A stretch of DNA of 64,000 nucleotides. Source: Anaerolineae bacterium (GTDB taxonomy: Bacteria > Chloroflexota > Anaerolineae > Aggregatilineales > Phototrophicaceae). The translations under genes and the position numbers were made by a program. How positions within the stretch are numbered: position 1 is the stretch's first letter; the number at the start of each line of letters is the position of its first letter. Location: contig JALHNB010000034.1 in NCBI GenBank assembly GCA_022843745.1, forward strand, positions 1-64,000, in the 5' to 3' direction. Below are positions 33,888 to 42,397 of the stretch, piece after piece. The notes beneath the pieces are model-generated. The model did no database searches. It saw only the letters and a program-made list of their open reading frames with translations, and had not been told where the DNA came from.

Positions 33888-36737
33888 ATGCAGCAAGTAA
33901 AGCAAAACCAGCAAAAGCAGGAATACCACCAGCAAAACCAGCAAAACAATTGGCACGTGATGGACATCGGAACGATCACGCCAAAACTTAAAACCAGCCA
34001 GGAAGCCGGACTGAACGAGGCTGATATTGCAGGGCGCATCGCCGAATACGGACAGAACGAATTGGTCGAGCGCGGCGGCAGAAGCCCTCTCTCGATTTTA
34101 TGGGAGCAGTTGACCAATCCGCTGGTGCTGCTGCTGATTCTGGCGGCGGTGATCTCGGCGTTTCTGGGCAAGGTGGACAGCGTGATCGCGATTATGGCGA
34201 TTGTGATCCTCAACTCGATCCTGGGTGTTGTTCAGGAGTATCGCGCGGAGCAGGCGATGGCAGCGCTGAAAAAGATGGCGGCTCCGCTGGTGAGAGTACG
34301 GCGTGGGGGCAAAACACAGGATATTCAGGCGCGTGATCTTGTCCCTGGCGATGTGGTTTTGCTGGAAGCGGGGAGTATTGTCCCGGCAGATTCACGGCTT
34401 TTTGAGTCGGCCAATCTGAGCGTGGCGGAAGCGGCCTTAACGGGTGAATCGCAGCCTGTCGAAAAATCGACGGAAGCCTTAAAAGAAGTCGACGCGCCGC
34501 TGGGTGATCGTAGCAATATGGTTTACATGGGTACGGCAGTGACCTATGGACGCGGCAGCGCGATTGTCGTCGAAACAGGGATGCGGACGCAGCTTGGTCG
34601 GATCGCGGAATTGATCCAGGCGGTAGACAGCGACCCAACCCCGCTGCAACGGCGCATGAATGAACTGGGCAAGGTACTGCTAATCGTCGCGCTGGCGGTG
34701 ATGGCGCTGGCATTCCTGGTCGGGCTGACAACGGGACACCCGCTGCAAGAAGTGATGCTGAACGCCGTCGCGATTGCCGTCGCTGTCGTACCAGAGGGTT
34801 TGCCCGCCGTCGTGACGATTGCGCTGGCGTTGGGCGCACAGCGGATGTTGAAACGCAACGCGCTGATCCGCAAATTACCCGCTGTCGAAACGCTCGGCTC
34901 AGTGACGACGATCTGCTCAGATAAAACTGGCACACTGACGAAAAATGAAATGACCGTGACGGTGATCGACGTGGCCGGAAAAACCGAAGCGCTGGTCGAG
35001 GTGGTCAGCCGGGGTGGTTTGAGCGCGTTGATGGCCGCCAGCAATGGCCGCTCAAATGGTGAGGTCAAACCGCATGATCTGGCGGAAGCGCTGCTGCTTA
35101 CCGGAAGCGCACTGTGTAATGACGCTGTTTTGCAGCCTACCGAGTCTGATCCGAAAGCGCTGCACGCGATTGGCGATCCGACAGAAGGGGCGTTGGTGAT
35201 CGCGGCGGCGCATTATGGCATGTACAAGCCGGTGCTTGACCGCGTGTTCCCGCGCGTGGGCGAAGTGCCATTTTCATCGGAACGCAAGCGCATGACCACT
35301 GTGCATCATCTGAATAAAGCGGTCAAACCCGAAGAAGGCTCGGAGGGTGCGCAATATCTGCTCAATCTGCTGGCGGAACTGAAGCGCGAATATATCGGCA
35401 TCACCAAAGGCGCGGTGGACAGCCTGCTGGACGTGTGTGATCGCGTCTGGGTGGATGGAAATATCGTGCCACTGGACGCTGCATGGCGCAAAAACATTGA
35501 AGGAACCAACAACAGGCTGGCGCAGGATGGGCTGCGAGTGCTGGGCATGGCGCTGCATCGCTGGGAGACGCTGCCGACGGATTGGAAGCCGGAAACCGTC
35601 GAAAAAGGGCTGGTTTTCATGGGCATGGTCAGCATTATCGACCCGCCGCGTGTCGAGGTGAAAGAGGCAGTGCGGGTCGCTCGTGGGGCAGGCATTCGCC
35701 CAGTGATGATTACAGGCGATCACCCGCTGACGGCGTTCAATATCGCCAAGCAGCTTGATATCGCCACCGATCAGGACACGGTGCTGACCGGGCATGAACT
35801 GGGCAAAATGTCGCAGGCGGAGTTGGAAGGCGTTGTCGAAAAAGTTGCGGTTTATGCGCGAGTCTCGCCGGAACACAAGCTCAATATCGTGCAAGCGCTG
35901 CAAAATAAAGGCCATATCGTGGCGATGACGGGCGACGGCGTGAATGATGCGCCCGCGCTCAAACGCGCCGATATTGGCGTGGCGATGGGCATCACCGGGA
36001 CGGCGGTCTCGAAAGAAGCGTCGGACATGGTGATCGTGGACGACAATTTCGCGACGATTGTGAGCGCTGTCGAAGAAGGGCGCACGATTTATGACAATGT
36101 GCGGCGTTTTGTCAAATATCTGCTGGCGAGCAATACGGGCGAGTTGATCGTGCTGCTGTTCACGCAGTTGATCGCGGGGATGACGCTGCCGCTGACGACG
36201 CTGCAAATTCTGTGGATGAACCTGATTACCGACGGTATCCCGGCGCTGGCGTTGGGCATCGAAGAATCGGAACAGGGCAGCATGAAACGCCCGCCGTATG
36301 CCCCGAACGAGAGCATTTTTGGGCGCGGCATGGCGCGGCATATTCTGCTGGTCGGCGCGGCGCTGGGTGGCACAGGTCTGGCGCTCGGCTATTGGGCATG
36401 GTCGAACGGGATCACGGCGGCGGACGGCGGCCCGGCCTGGAATACGCTGGTATTCATGTTTTTGACGATGGCGCAGATGGGACATGCACTAGGCCTGCGT
36501 TCGCACCGCGAGTCTCTGTTTTCGATGAATATTTTCGGCAACCGCTTCCTCGTGTGGGCGGTGGTGGCAACACTTGCACTGCAATTGGTGGCGATTTACG
36601 CACCATTTTTCAACAACCTCTTTAACACGCATCCGCTGACGCTGGGGCAGCTTGCGCTGTGTCTGGTCATCAGCACGGTGGTGTTCTGGGTGGTGGAGTT
36701 GGAAAAACTGCTGATTAGACGGGGTGTGTTGAAGTAA
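33888..36737 (+). CDS. Cation-transporting P-type ATPase (Ca2+/SERCA-like, P2A)
   Basis: A 949-residue pump from ATG 33888. P-type landmarks: LTGESQPVEK (actuator), PEGLPAVVTIALALG (helix 4 ion site), CSDKTGTLTKNEMTV (phosphorylated Asp), MITGDHPLTA, TGDGVNDAPALKRADIGVAM, and helix 6 MNLITDGIPALALG with Asn and Asp ion ligands as in SERCA. It exports Ca2+ or another cation with ATP. The first about 25 residues are Gln/Asn-rich (MQQVKQNQQKQEYHQQNQQN), unusual for the family; the domain proper starts at NNWHVMDIG. The open frame continues upstream to a TTG at 33771 with more Gln/Asn/Thr. Confidence 0.93.
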   Translation: MQQVKQNQQKQEYHQQNQQNNWHVMDIGTITPKLKTSQEAGLNEADIAGRIAEYGQNELVERGGRSPLSILWEQLTNPLVLLLILAAVISAFLGKVDSVIAIMAIVILNSILGVVQEYRAEQAMAALKKMAAPLVRVRRGGKTQDIQARDLVPGDVVLLEAGSIVPADSRLFESANLSVAEAALTGESQPVEKSTEALKEVDAPLGDRSNMVYMGTAVTYGRGSAIVVETGMRTQLGRIAELIQAVDSDPTPLQRRMNELGKVLLIVALAVMALAFLVGLTTGHPLQEVMLNAVAIAVAVVPEGLPAVVTIALALGAQRMLKRNALIRKLPAVETLGSVTTICSDKTGTLTKNEMTVTVIDVAGKTEALVEVVSRGGLSALMAASNGRSNGEVKPHDLAEALLLTGSALCNDAVLQPTESDPKALHAIGDPTEGALVIAAAHYGMYKPVLDRVFPRVGEVPFSSERKRMTTVHHLNKAVKPEEGSEGAQYLLNLLAELKREYIGITKGAVDSLLDVCDRVWVDGNIVPLDAAWRKNIEGTNNRLAQDGLRVLGMALHRWETLPTDWKPETVEKGLVFMGMVSIIDPPRVEVKEAVRVARGAGIRPVMITGDHPLTAFNIAKQLDIATDQDTVLTGHELGKMSQAELEGVVEKVAVYARVSPEHKLNIVQALQNKGHIVAMTGDGVNDAPALKRADIGVAMGITGTAVSKEASDMVIVDDNFATIVSAVEEGRTIYDNVRRFVKYLLASNTGELIVLLFTQLIAGMTLPLTTLQILWMNLITDGIPALALGIEESEQGSMKRPPYAPNESIFGRGMARHILLVGAALGGTGLALGYWAWSNGITAADGGPAWNTLVFMFLTMAQMGHALGLRSHRESLFSMNIFGNRFLVWAVVATLALQLVAIYAPFFNNLFNTHPLTLGQLALCLVISTVVFWVVELEKLLIRRGVLK

Positions 36738-36742
36738 TTCGT

Positions 36743-36806
36743 ACCCAACGCCTCCCCAACCTTTCCTTCGGTCACCCATTTCGCAAGCTCATGGAGAGGG
36801 GCTTTT
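36743..36806. repeat. CCCCT palindromic element, copy 11 (long form)
   Basis: CCTCCCCAACCTTTCCTTCG then GTCACCCATTTCGCAAGCTC and ATGGAGAGGGGCTTTTA. It shares the CTTTCCTTCGGTCACCC insert with in-gene copy 9 at 23097. A short T-run follows the hairpin directly behind the ATPase stop. Confidence 0.9.
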
Positions 36807-36853
36807 ATAAGGGCATGCGACTGCATTAGCACCATATGATGGCTTGGTAAAGG

Positions 36854-37015
36854 CAACCTCACCCCAACCCCTCTCCGAATTCAGAGAGGGGCTTTTTTTA
36901 GACCTGTTGCGACATTTTGTGTCCGTCTAATCGGGGTAAGACCAGTGATCGCATGAGGGGTAGAAATTCGTTACCACACTATCGTGTAGCCATATCACCG
37001 CGATGCGCCCGCGAT
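36854..37015. repeat. Composite repeat: CCCCT hairpin (copy 12) plus tail
   Basis: The hairpin is followed, about 75 bases on, by the tail CCACACTATCGTGTAGCCAT...CACCGCGATGCGCCC. The tail closely matches those at 10790-10841, 46091-46134 (minus) and, partly, 62830-62872. Together with copy 11 it fills the gap between two converging genes. Confidence 0.75.
36868..36899. terminator. Terminator formed by a CCCCT element
   Basis: CCCCTCTC and GAGAGGGG pair perfectly across the loop CGAATTCA, followed by CTTTTTTT. It sits between the converging ATPase and tetR genes and has all features of an intrinsic terminator on the plus strand. Confidence 0.7.
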
Positions 37016-37044
37016 CATTACGCCAGTTACCCCCATCAATATGA

Positions 37045-37671
37045 CTAATCGACAGATGGCATTGTCCAATTCGGCTGCGGGAAATCAACGCCTGTCGCCC
37101 AACCCGCGCCGAGCAAGCACAAAAATTCCAGCATTTGTGCCATCTGTTTGGGCGAATGGCGCATTCCATCCTTGAGCCACCAGCGAATCGCGTTGATTTG
37201 CATACCGACGAGACAGTGAGCCAGAAAATCCGGCGGAACGCGCGGCTGAATGTCTGACTCCGCCGAGACAGCGCCGATGATGTCCTTTTCAAAAAGTTCC
37301 GCCAGATAATCCGTTACCTGCCAGATAAATGCGATTGAGCCTTTGTCGCTCAACATGATCTTATAGAAATCGGCGTGGTCGGCGACATGCTTGAAATCGC
37401 TGCTGTCGATCTCGTCCGGATTCTGCAAATCGGCGATAAACATATCGGCGGGGCGTTGAAGCTGCGCCAGTTCCTCATACATCTCTCGCAGGCTGCTGAA
37501 CAGCAGTTCATCCTTGTCTTTATAATGGAGATAGAAAGTGGGGCGGGCGACATCCGCACGCTGAGTGATGTCCTGCACCTGAATATTTTCGTAGCCTTTT
37601 TCGACGATCAAGGCCATGAGCGAGTCGCGAAGAAGCTGGCGAGTGCGTATTTTGCGGCGATCTTCGGGCAT
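37045..37671 (-). CDS. TetR-family transcriptional regulator
   Basis: About 208 residues from ATG 37671 (AGGTG site; a GTG at 37680 is in frame). The N-terminal HTH reads MALIVEKGYENIQVQDITQR then ADVARPTFYLHYKDKDELL, the classic TetR pattern. The C-terminal helical part is the ligand domain. It is divergent from the P450 gene and would repress it; repeated GTCAATTA boxes lie in the shared control region. Confidence 0.92.
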   Translation of the reverse strand: MPEDRRKIRTRQLLRDSLMALIVEKGYENIQVQDITQRADVARPTFYLHYKDKDELLFSSLREMYEELAQLQRPADMFIADLQNPDEIDSSDFKHVADHADFYKIMLSDKGSIAFIWQVTDYLAELFEKDIIGAVSAESDIQPRVPPDFLAHCLVGMQINAIRWWLKDGMRHSPKQMAQMLEFLCLLGAGWATGVDFPQPNWTMPSVD

Positions 37672-37715
37672 AATGGACACCTGTCTGTTAAATAACGCGG
37701 GTCATAAATTGCTTG

Positions 37716-37743
37716 TTGACAGCCCTCCGAATTGCCATATGAT
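37716..37743 (+). promoter_or_regulatory. Sigma-70-type promoter of the P450 gene
   Basis: TTGACA (37716-37721) and TATGAT (37738-37743) are separated by 16 bases. Transcription would start near 37750 and run into the P450 gene at 37805. Confidence 0.7.
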
Positions 37744-37753
37744 GAGGACATGC

Positions 37754-37779
37754 GTCAATTATGCGACACGAGTCAATTA
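37754..37779. promoter_or_regulatory. Paired GTCAATTA boxes, candidate TetR operator
   Basis: GTCAATTA occurs at 37754 and again at 37772, 18 bases apart, just downstream of the promoter. Repression from here by the divergent TetR protein is plausible. Confidence 0.4.
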
Positions 37780-37804
37780 AAGTCAAAGAGACGAGGGATT
37801 TACG

Positions 37805-39271
37805 ATGATAAACGAGCGAAAAATGCCGCCAGCGACGCGGCCTGTGAAAAATATTCTGGATTTGCTGGAACTTTTCCGCAATATGCGCGACGATTTATTG
37901 GGGATCATGGTGGATGGCTTCAAGGAATATGGCGACCTGTTCATGTTCGAGGTCAAGGGACAGCCGCTGCAATATATGATGGCGCACCCGGATCATATCC
38001 AGGAAGTGACCGTGAAGCAGGCGGACAAATTCATCAAAAATTCTGACTACACCGACAGGCACAAGGGAATCGCGCGATTTTTGGGCAACGGTTTGCTGAC
38101 GAGCAACGGCGAATTCTGGAAACGCCAGCGCAAACTGGTCGCGCCAGCACTGCACGCCCGACGGATCGAAAGCTACGCGCAGACGATGGTCGATAGCACG
38201 CTGAAGATGCTTGAGGGCTGGCAGGGTCAACGCGAGGTCGATATTGACGAGGAGATGATGAAGACGACATTGGCAATCGTCGCCAGGTCGCTTTTTAACG
38301 TCGATGTTTCCGGTGAATCGCGCAAAATCGGCGATGCGATGGCGGTCATGCAGGATATGTTCGGCGCGACCAGCGGGGTGGAGGCGCTGCTGCCCTGGTG
38401 GATTCCGACTCCAGGGCGGTTTGCTTCGCGGCGGGCGGTGCGCGATCTGAACGAGATTGTATATCGCATCATCCGCGAACGGCGACAAACGAACGAGGAT
38501 TTGGGCGATTTACTCTCCATGCTGCTGCTGGCGCAGGACGACGCGGGGCAGGGGATGACTGACGAGCAGGTGCGCGACGAGGCCGTGACGATGTTCCTGG
38601 CGGGGCATGACACGACGGCGAATACGCTCAACTGGACGTGGGTTTTGCTGGCGCAGCACCCGGAAATCGAGGCGAAACTGCACGACGAAATTGACCGAGT
38701 TTTAGAGGGTCGTGCGCCCACACTGGCGGATTTGAAACGGCTGCCCTATGTGGAAATGGTCATCAAGGAGTCGATGCGGCTGTACCCGCCTGCGTTCACG
38801 TTCAGCCGGGCGGCGGCAGTGGACACAGAAATCGGCGGCTACCATGTGCCGAAGGGTACGGTGATTACGGTGGTGTCGTATTACACGCATCGCCATGCGG
38901 ACTGGTGGGACGAGCCGGAAGCGTTCAAGCCGGAGCGATTTGGCGAACAGGTTTATGACCCCTCACCCCCGTCCCCTCTCCCCTTGCAAGGGGAGAGAGG
39001 GGTAGATGCGGAAGGTGAGCGATCATTCACCAGTGGAATCAAGCATCGGTATGCGTACATTCCGTTTGGGGCAGGGCCGCGCGTGTGCATCGGCAACAGT
39101 TTCGCGATGATGGAAGCGCAGTTGATGCTGGCGACGATTGCGCAGCGTTATCAGTTGCGACTCGCGCCGGGGCAGGTGGTCGAGCCGGAACCGCTGCTCA
39201 CGCTGAGGCCGAAGGGTGGTCTGAAAATGCGGGTCGAGGAAAGAGTGAGAGAAAGAGAGAAATTCATTTAA
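37805..39271 (+). CDS. Cytochrome P450 with in-frame repeat insertion
   Basis: A 488-residue soluble P450. Landmarks: I-helix FLAGHDTTANTLNW (Asp-Thr pair for oxygen activation), K-helix KESMRLYPP (E-x-x-R), FKPERFG, and the heme loop FGAGPRVCIGNSFAMMEAQL with the axial Cys near residue 428. N-terminal NILDLLELFRNMRDDLLGIM suits the CYP102-like bacterial group. Residues about 385-400 (PSPPSPLPLQGERGV) come from a CCCCT element inserted between FKPERFGEQVY and KHRYAYIPFG, in the meander before the heme loop. Redox partner genes are absent nearby. Start ATG has GAGGGA. Confidence 0.93.
   Translation: MINERKMPPATRPVKNILDLLELFRNMRDDLLGIMVDGFKEYGDLFMFEVKGQPLQYMMAHPDHIQEVTVKQADKFIKNSDYTDRHKGIARFLGNGLLTSNGEFWKRQRKLVAPALHARRIESYAQTMVDSTLKMLEGWQGQREVDIDEEMMKTTLAIVARSLFNVDVSGESRKIGDAMAVMQDMFGATSGVEALLPWWIPTPGRFASRRAVRDLNEIVYRIIRERRQTNEDLGDLLSMLLLAQDDAGQGMTDEQVRDEAVTMFLAGHDTTANTLNWTWVLLAQHPEIEAKLHDEIDRVLEGRAPTLADLKRLPYVEMVIKESMRLYPPAFTFSRAAAVDTEIGGYHVPKGTVITVVSYYTHRHADWWDEPEAFKPERFGEQVYDPSPPSPLPLQGERGVDAEGERSFTSGIKHRYAYIPFGAGPRVCIGNSFAMMEAQLMLATIAQRYQLRLAPGQVVEPEPLLTLRPKGGLKMRVEERVREREKFI
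38958..39003. repeat. CCCCT palindromic element, copy 13, inside a coding sequence
   Basis: CCCCTCACCCCCGTCCCCTC and CCCTTGCAAGGGGAGAGAGG form a type B hairpin in frame within the P450 gene. It codes for PSPPSPLPLQGERG. Confidence 0.92.
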
Positions 39272-39310
39272 CGCAAAGGCGCAAAGAACGCAGAGAAAAA
39301 CGCAAAGAGT
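39268..39310. repeat. CGCAAAG/CGCAGAG-type dispersed repeat, copy 2
   Basis: TTAACGCAAAGGCGCAAAGA and ACGCAGAGAAAAACGCAAAG lie between the P450 stop and the end of the primase remnant. Related to 13370-13415 and 50336-50366. Confidence 0.75.
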
Positions 39311-39579
39311 CACAGCAGCACTTTCGCCAGTTCGGTCACGGCGGCCTTGAATTCCATATCAGACCATTTCATATAAAAGTGGATGATGCTGCCGCCCGTC
39401 TCGCAGACGAAACAGTAGCAGTAATTTTCGCGCTGATTGACGTTAAAGCTCTCGCGGTGGTCGTCGTGGAAGGGGCAGAGTCCGCGACCACCGCGGTCAA
39501 GCTAGACGAACTGGCTGACAAAATCGTAAACCGAGATCGCGCTTTTGACTCGCTCGGCTTCGGTTTCGCCCCATGCACG
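39310..39579 (-). pseudogene. CHC2 zinc-finger primase-like fragment with in-frame TAG
   Basis: Reading the minus strand from behind the TAA at 39582, the frame gives AERVKSAISVYDFVSQFV, a TAG at 39502-39504, then LDRGGRGLCPFHDDHRESFN, YCYCFVCETGGSIIHFYMKW and FKAAVTELAKVL before TGA. This is the DnaG/CHC2 zinc domain: C-P-F-H and C-F-V-C supply four metal ligands. The stop falls exactly where V-x-L is expected, and no start codon lies between it and CPFH. The catalytic TOPRIM part is absent. It looks like a relic of a phage or plasmid primase, or a short CHC2 gene with one nonsense change. Confidence 0.82.
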
Positions 39580-39730
39580 TTAGTTGATTTGGAATTTGCG
39601 TAAGCACTCTCAGAGATATGACATTTGTCACTCTATAACCAGAAAAACATCATCCTACAATTATAAATAAGGATAAGATCGCAGATCACATAGCAGCAAA
39701 AAATAAATAAAGCTGTTAGGAGATTAGATC

Positions 39731-40582
39731 ATGAAACACACGCGGATTATCTTGATAATGATATTGGCACTGGCACTGACGAGTGTGCTGCCAGTGATGT
39801 CACAGGACGAAACAACAACCGTTGAGTATACCTTCAACGGCACTGAACTTCAAAGAATCGAAAATGGCGTAATCGTCCAGGTTTGGACGCTCACAAATAC
39901 CTTGGAGACGCAGCAGATTGTGGGTATCTTGAACGCTCAGGCGCGGAGCACTGATCCGACTATCAACTATGCTTTCGATAATGACCGGATGTACCATCTG
40001 CGTGGCGATCAGGTTGTTGGCCTTTCGGAACTGCGTGGCGGAAGCTGGGTTGAGGAGCCAGCGTTGATCGTGCGTTATGAGTATGATGGTCAGGATATGC
40101 GCCGCTTTGTGAATGACAGAGTCCAGGAAGAATGGGCGCTGCCCCCCGGCGTACAAACCTATGGCTTTATGACAATGATGCAGGCTCAAGCGAATGAACT
40201 GGTTGCGATGCATGTCAGTGAAGAGTTGTATGCCGAACAACCTATTGAGCATCTGCCGACGCTGTTGGCGGACAAGTTTACCCTTCACTATACCCCAAGC
40301 GATCAGTCAATTGATATGACCTGGTACACGCCTGAATTTGCAGACAGTCTGGCGAGTGTGCTATCGGCGAACACGACTGATCCAGTGGTGATGGCTATGG
40401 AAGACCTGGTTGTTCTCCATGAGCCAGTAATCACAGAACCCCGATATGATTTGATGAACATGCCTCAGTTTTCTTATGAACCGCCTGCCAACCTGTACGA
40501 TCTGTATCGCTTCGAGGATGGCAAGTTGACAGAAATGTGGCTGGGGTTTGATCTGGCAACACTCACTCAAACCGCCAACTAA
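39731..40582 (+). CDS. Secreted protein of unknown function
   Basis: A 283-residue protein with a signal peptide (IILIMILALALTSVLPVMS) and an AGGAG site. The mature protein begins with repeat-like pairs: TVEYTFNGTELQRIENGVIV and LIVRYEYDGQDMRRFVNDRV, each followed by a W-x-L segment, which suggests an internal duplication. The C-terminal third contains DLYRFEDGKLTEMWLGFD, reminiscent of SnoaL-like/NTF2 ends. No catalytic motif is recognised. It is a single-gene unit closed by a strong terminator. Confidence 0.6.
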   Translation: MKHTRIILIMILALALTSVLPVMSQDETTTVEYTFNGTELQRIENGVIVQVWTLTNTLETQQIVGILNAQARSTDPTINYAFDNDRMYHLRGDQVVGLSELRGGSWVEEPALIVRYEYDGQDMRRFVNDRVQEEWALPPGVQTYGFMTMMQAQANELVAMHVSEELYAEQPIEHLPTLLADKFTLHYTPSDQSIDMTWYTPEFADSLASVLSANTTDPVVMAMEDLVVLHEPVITEPRYDLMNMPQFSYEPPANLYDLYRFEDGKLTEMWLGFDLATLTQTAN

Positions 40583-40606
40583 GACGATTTGCTAACTGAG
40601 TTCAAC

Positions 40607-40641
40607 AGAGGCGGGATAATCTCCCGCCTCTTTTTATTTTT
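40607..40641 (+). terminator. Rho-independent terminator
   Basis: AGAGGCGGGA and TCCCGCCTCT form a perfect 10-base stem with loop TAATC, followed by TTTTATTTTT. It ends the transcript of the secreted-protein gene at 39731. Confidence 0.93.
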
Positions 40642-40702
40642 GGTGATTGCGTTGTATTACATTCGCTGTGCTTTTTTAGTGACTGTTGGCAAGGCGGCGT
40701 GA

Positions 40703-40789
40703 ACGGGCTTCAACCTGGAAACGTGGCCATCTCCGGTAAAGGCGATGCAGCTCGAAGAAGCACTAGAACGAATTCAGGAGGGTGAATAA
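40703..40789 (+). pseudogene. Possible 3' tail of a lost gene
   Basis: The frame TGFNLETWPSPVKAMQLEEA then LERIQEGE and a stop is protein-like, but has a TGA just upstream and no good start except ATG 40745. It may be the tail of a deleted gene. The rest of the stretch 40642-40891 shows nothing clear. Confidence 0.3.
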
Positions 40790-40891
40790 TTACGGTGGGT
40801 ATCATCAAAAATGATCGGGTTCGCCCACTGAGAACCTATCATGCCCTATCGGAGTAATTATAGAGATTAAACACTTCAATAGGGCTTATCG

Positions 40892-41767
40892 ATGATGAAA
40901 AAATTCGTGCTTTTGATGATTGTCGTGCTGGCTGTCTCGCTTAGTGCTGCCGCAGAGGAAAATAGCGAGAAGAGCGAGTTTCTTTTTGTCTCCAACCGCG
41001 ACGGTAATTTCGAAATTTACCGTATGGACGGCGAGGAAATTCAACGTTTAACCGAGACAGAGGCCGACGAATATTTACCGTTCTGGTCGCCGAACGGGGA
41101 GCAAATCGCGTTCGGCCCGGTAGTCGATAATGTGATTGAGATCGCGCTGATGGATGCTGATGGTAGCAAAGTGCGCACACTGGTTAGTAATGGCGCATTT
41201 GTCCAGATGTCGGCGTGGTCGCCGGACGGCAGCGAAATTATTTTCGAGCAGGACACTGACGGCGAAATGGCGGTGTTTGCGCTGGATGTTGAGTCTGGCG
41301 AGATTCGCAAAATTTTAGAAGATGAAAGTGGCACTTCGGGTGTGATGTGGTCTCCGGACGGGGAACAAATCGCGTTCAGCAGCGCCATTGAAGGCAGCGT
41401 TGATATTTATGTTGTCGATAGCGATGGGCAAAATCGCCGCCGCCTGACCGAGGGCCGCAGCAATGAAACCAATCCTATCTGGTCACCGGACGGCACACAA
41501 ATTCTATATATCAGCGGCAGTCGCGGGAACACCGATATTTTTGTGATGGATACTGATGGGCAAAATGTACGTCAATTGACTGATGAGCCAGGGTTCGATC
41601 ACGCCGCGGTGTGGTCGCCGGACGGCAGCGAGATTTTATTCATGTCTGATCGCGAGGGAAATAACGAAATTTACGTGATGGATGCGGACGGCACAAATAT
41701 CCGCAACCTGACGAATCACCCCGCCGATGATGGCTCACCAGCACCGCGCCCAGTGGCAGTTCCTTAA
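40892..41767 (+). CDS. Secreted TolB/PD40-type beta-propeller protein
   Basis: A 291-residue protein with signal peptide (MMKKFVLLMIVVLAVSLSAA). At least five PD40 repeats follow, each with a WSPDG-like turn: FWSPNGEQIAF, AWSPDGSEIIF, MWSPDGEQIAF, IWSPDGTQILY and VWSPDGSEILF, alternating with IYVVDSDGQNRRRLT-type strands. This is the WD40-like propeller found in TolB. Without Tol partners in Chloroflexota it probably acts in extracellular binding or envelope interactions. A relative lies at 47581. Confidence 0.88.
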   Translation: MMKKFVLLMIVVLAVSLSAAAEENSEKSEFLFVSNRDGNFEIYRMDGEEIQRLTETEADEYLPFWSPNGEQIAFGPVVDNVIEIALMDADGSKVRTLVSNGAFVQMSAWSPDGSEIIFEQDTDGEMAVFALDVESGEIRKILEDESGTSGVMWSPDGEQIAFSSAIEGSVDIYVVDSDGQNRRRLTEGRSNETNPIWSPDGTQILYISGSRGNTDIFVMDTDGQNVRQLTDEPGFDHAAVWSPDGSEILFMSDREGNNEIYVMDADGTNIRNLTNHPADDGSPAPRPVAVP

Positions 41768-41773
41768 TGGGGA

Positions 41774-42397
41774 TCAGTTACAAACTGAAGCCGCCGAACC
41801 CGATTCGGAAAATCCGCGCGATTCGGGGCGGAAGCTGACGCGCACGGGCAGGTGGTAGGTGTTTCGGGTGGGGCAAAACCCCTCGGCGCTGATGAGCATT
41901 CCCTGATTGGCGTACCAAGCGATATAGACGAAACGTCGATTATTAGAGGCGACATACAGCGATTGATCAGGAAAGCCGAATGCTAAAAATATGTCGCCTA
42001 CCGAGAGATAGGTGTCGACGGTGATGTCGAGAACTTTAAGGCCTTCGACCCTGATACTGCCAGCGTGCGTATCATCAATCCAGTTGGGATGCGCGGCACT
42101 CCATCGCCAGTTCATCGTCGTTCGCGGTAAAACAGCGTCGTACATAACGGCGTACCTGGCCTGTGCGGGAAAATCATCGCTCGTGGTGGACGACCATTCA
42201 TGCATACTGAAAATGTGCAACGCAACGTCTACCGTCGTCACACCGGGGCGGATGCCCATGAAACAGGGCATGGGACACTCCTGGCTGATGAGCGCATGCA
42301 ATACACGATCCTCGTAGGGCTGGGCGCGAACGATCAAAATCGGAAGGGTGAAAATGATCGTCAAAAACAGCGTCGATTTGAGCCAAAATTTAATCAC
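41774..42397 (-). CDS. Secreted Cys-containing protein, paralogue of the protein at 44316
   Basis: About 207 residues from GTG 42397, which overlaps the end of the methyltransferase gene by eight bases; this start aligns with the paralogue's signal peptide. The leader (FWLKSTLFLTIIFTLPILIV) is followed by the shared motif QECPMPCFMGIRPGVTTVDV, then LAFGFPDQSLYVASNN, a WYANQGMLI strand and FCPTRN. Spaced Cys residues (CPMPC) suggest a disulfide or metal site. I recognise no named family. The converging gene at 40892 ends six bases away. Confidence 0.7.
   Translation of the reverse strand: MIKFWLKSTLFLTIIFTLPILIVRAQPYEDRVLHALISQECPMPCFMGIRPGVTTVDVALHIFSMHEWSSTTSDDFPAQARYAVMYDAVLPRTTMNWRWSAAHPNWIDDTHAGSIRVEGLKVLDITVDTYLSVGDIFLAFGFPDQSLYVASNNRRFVYIAWYANQGMLISAEGFCPTRNTYHLPVRVSFRPESRGFSESGSAASVCN

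Noticed and set aside
35274-36485. A 403-codon minus-strand frame opposite the P-type ATPase.
   Set aside because: It is antisense to conserved ATPase motifs and has Arg/His-rich composition without any domain.
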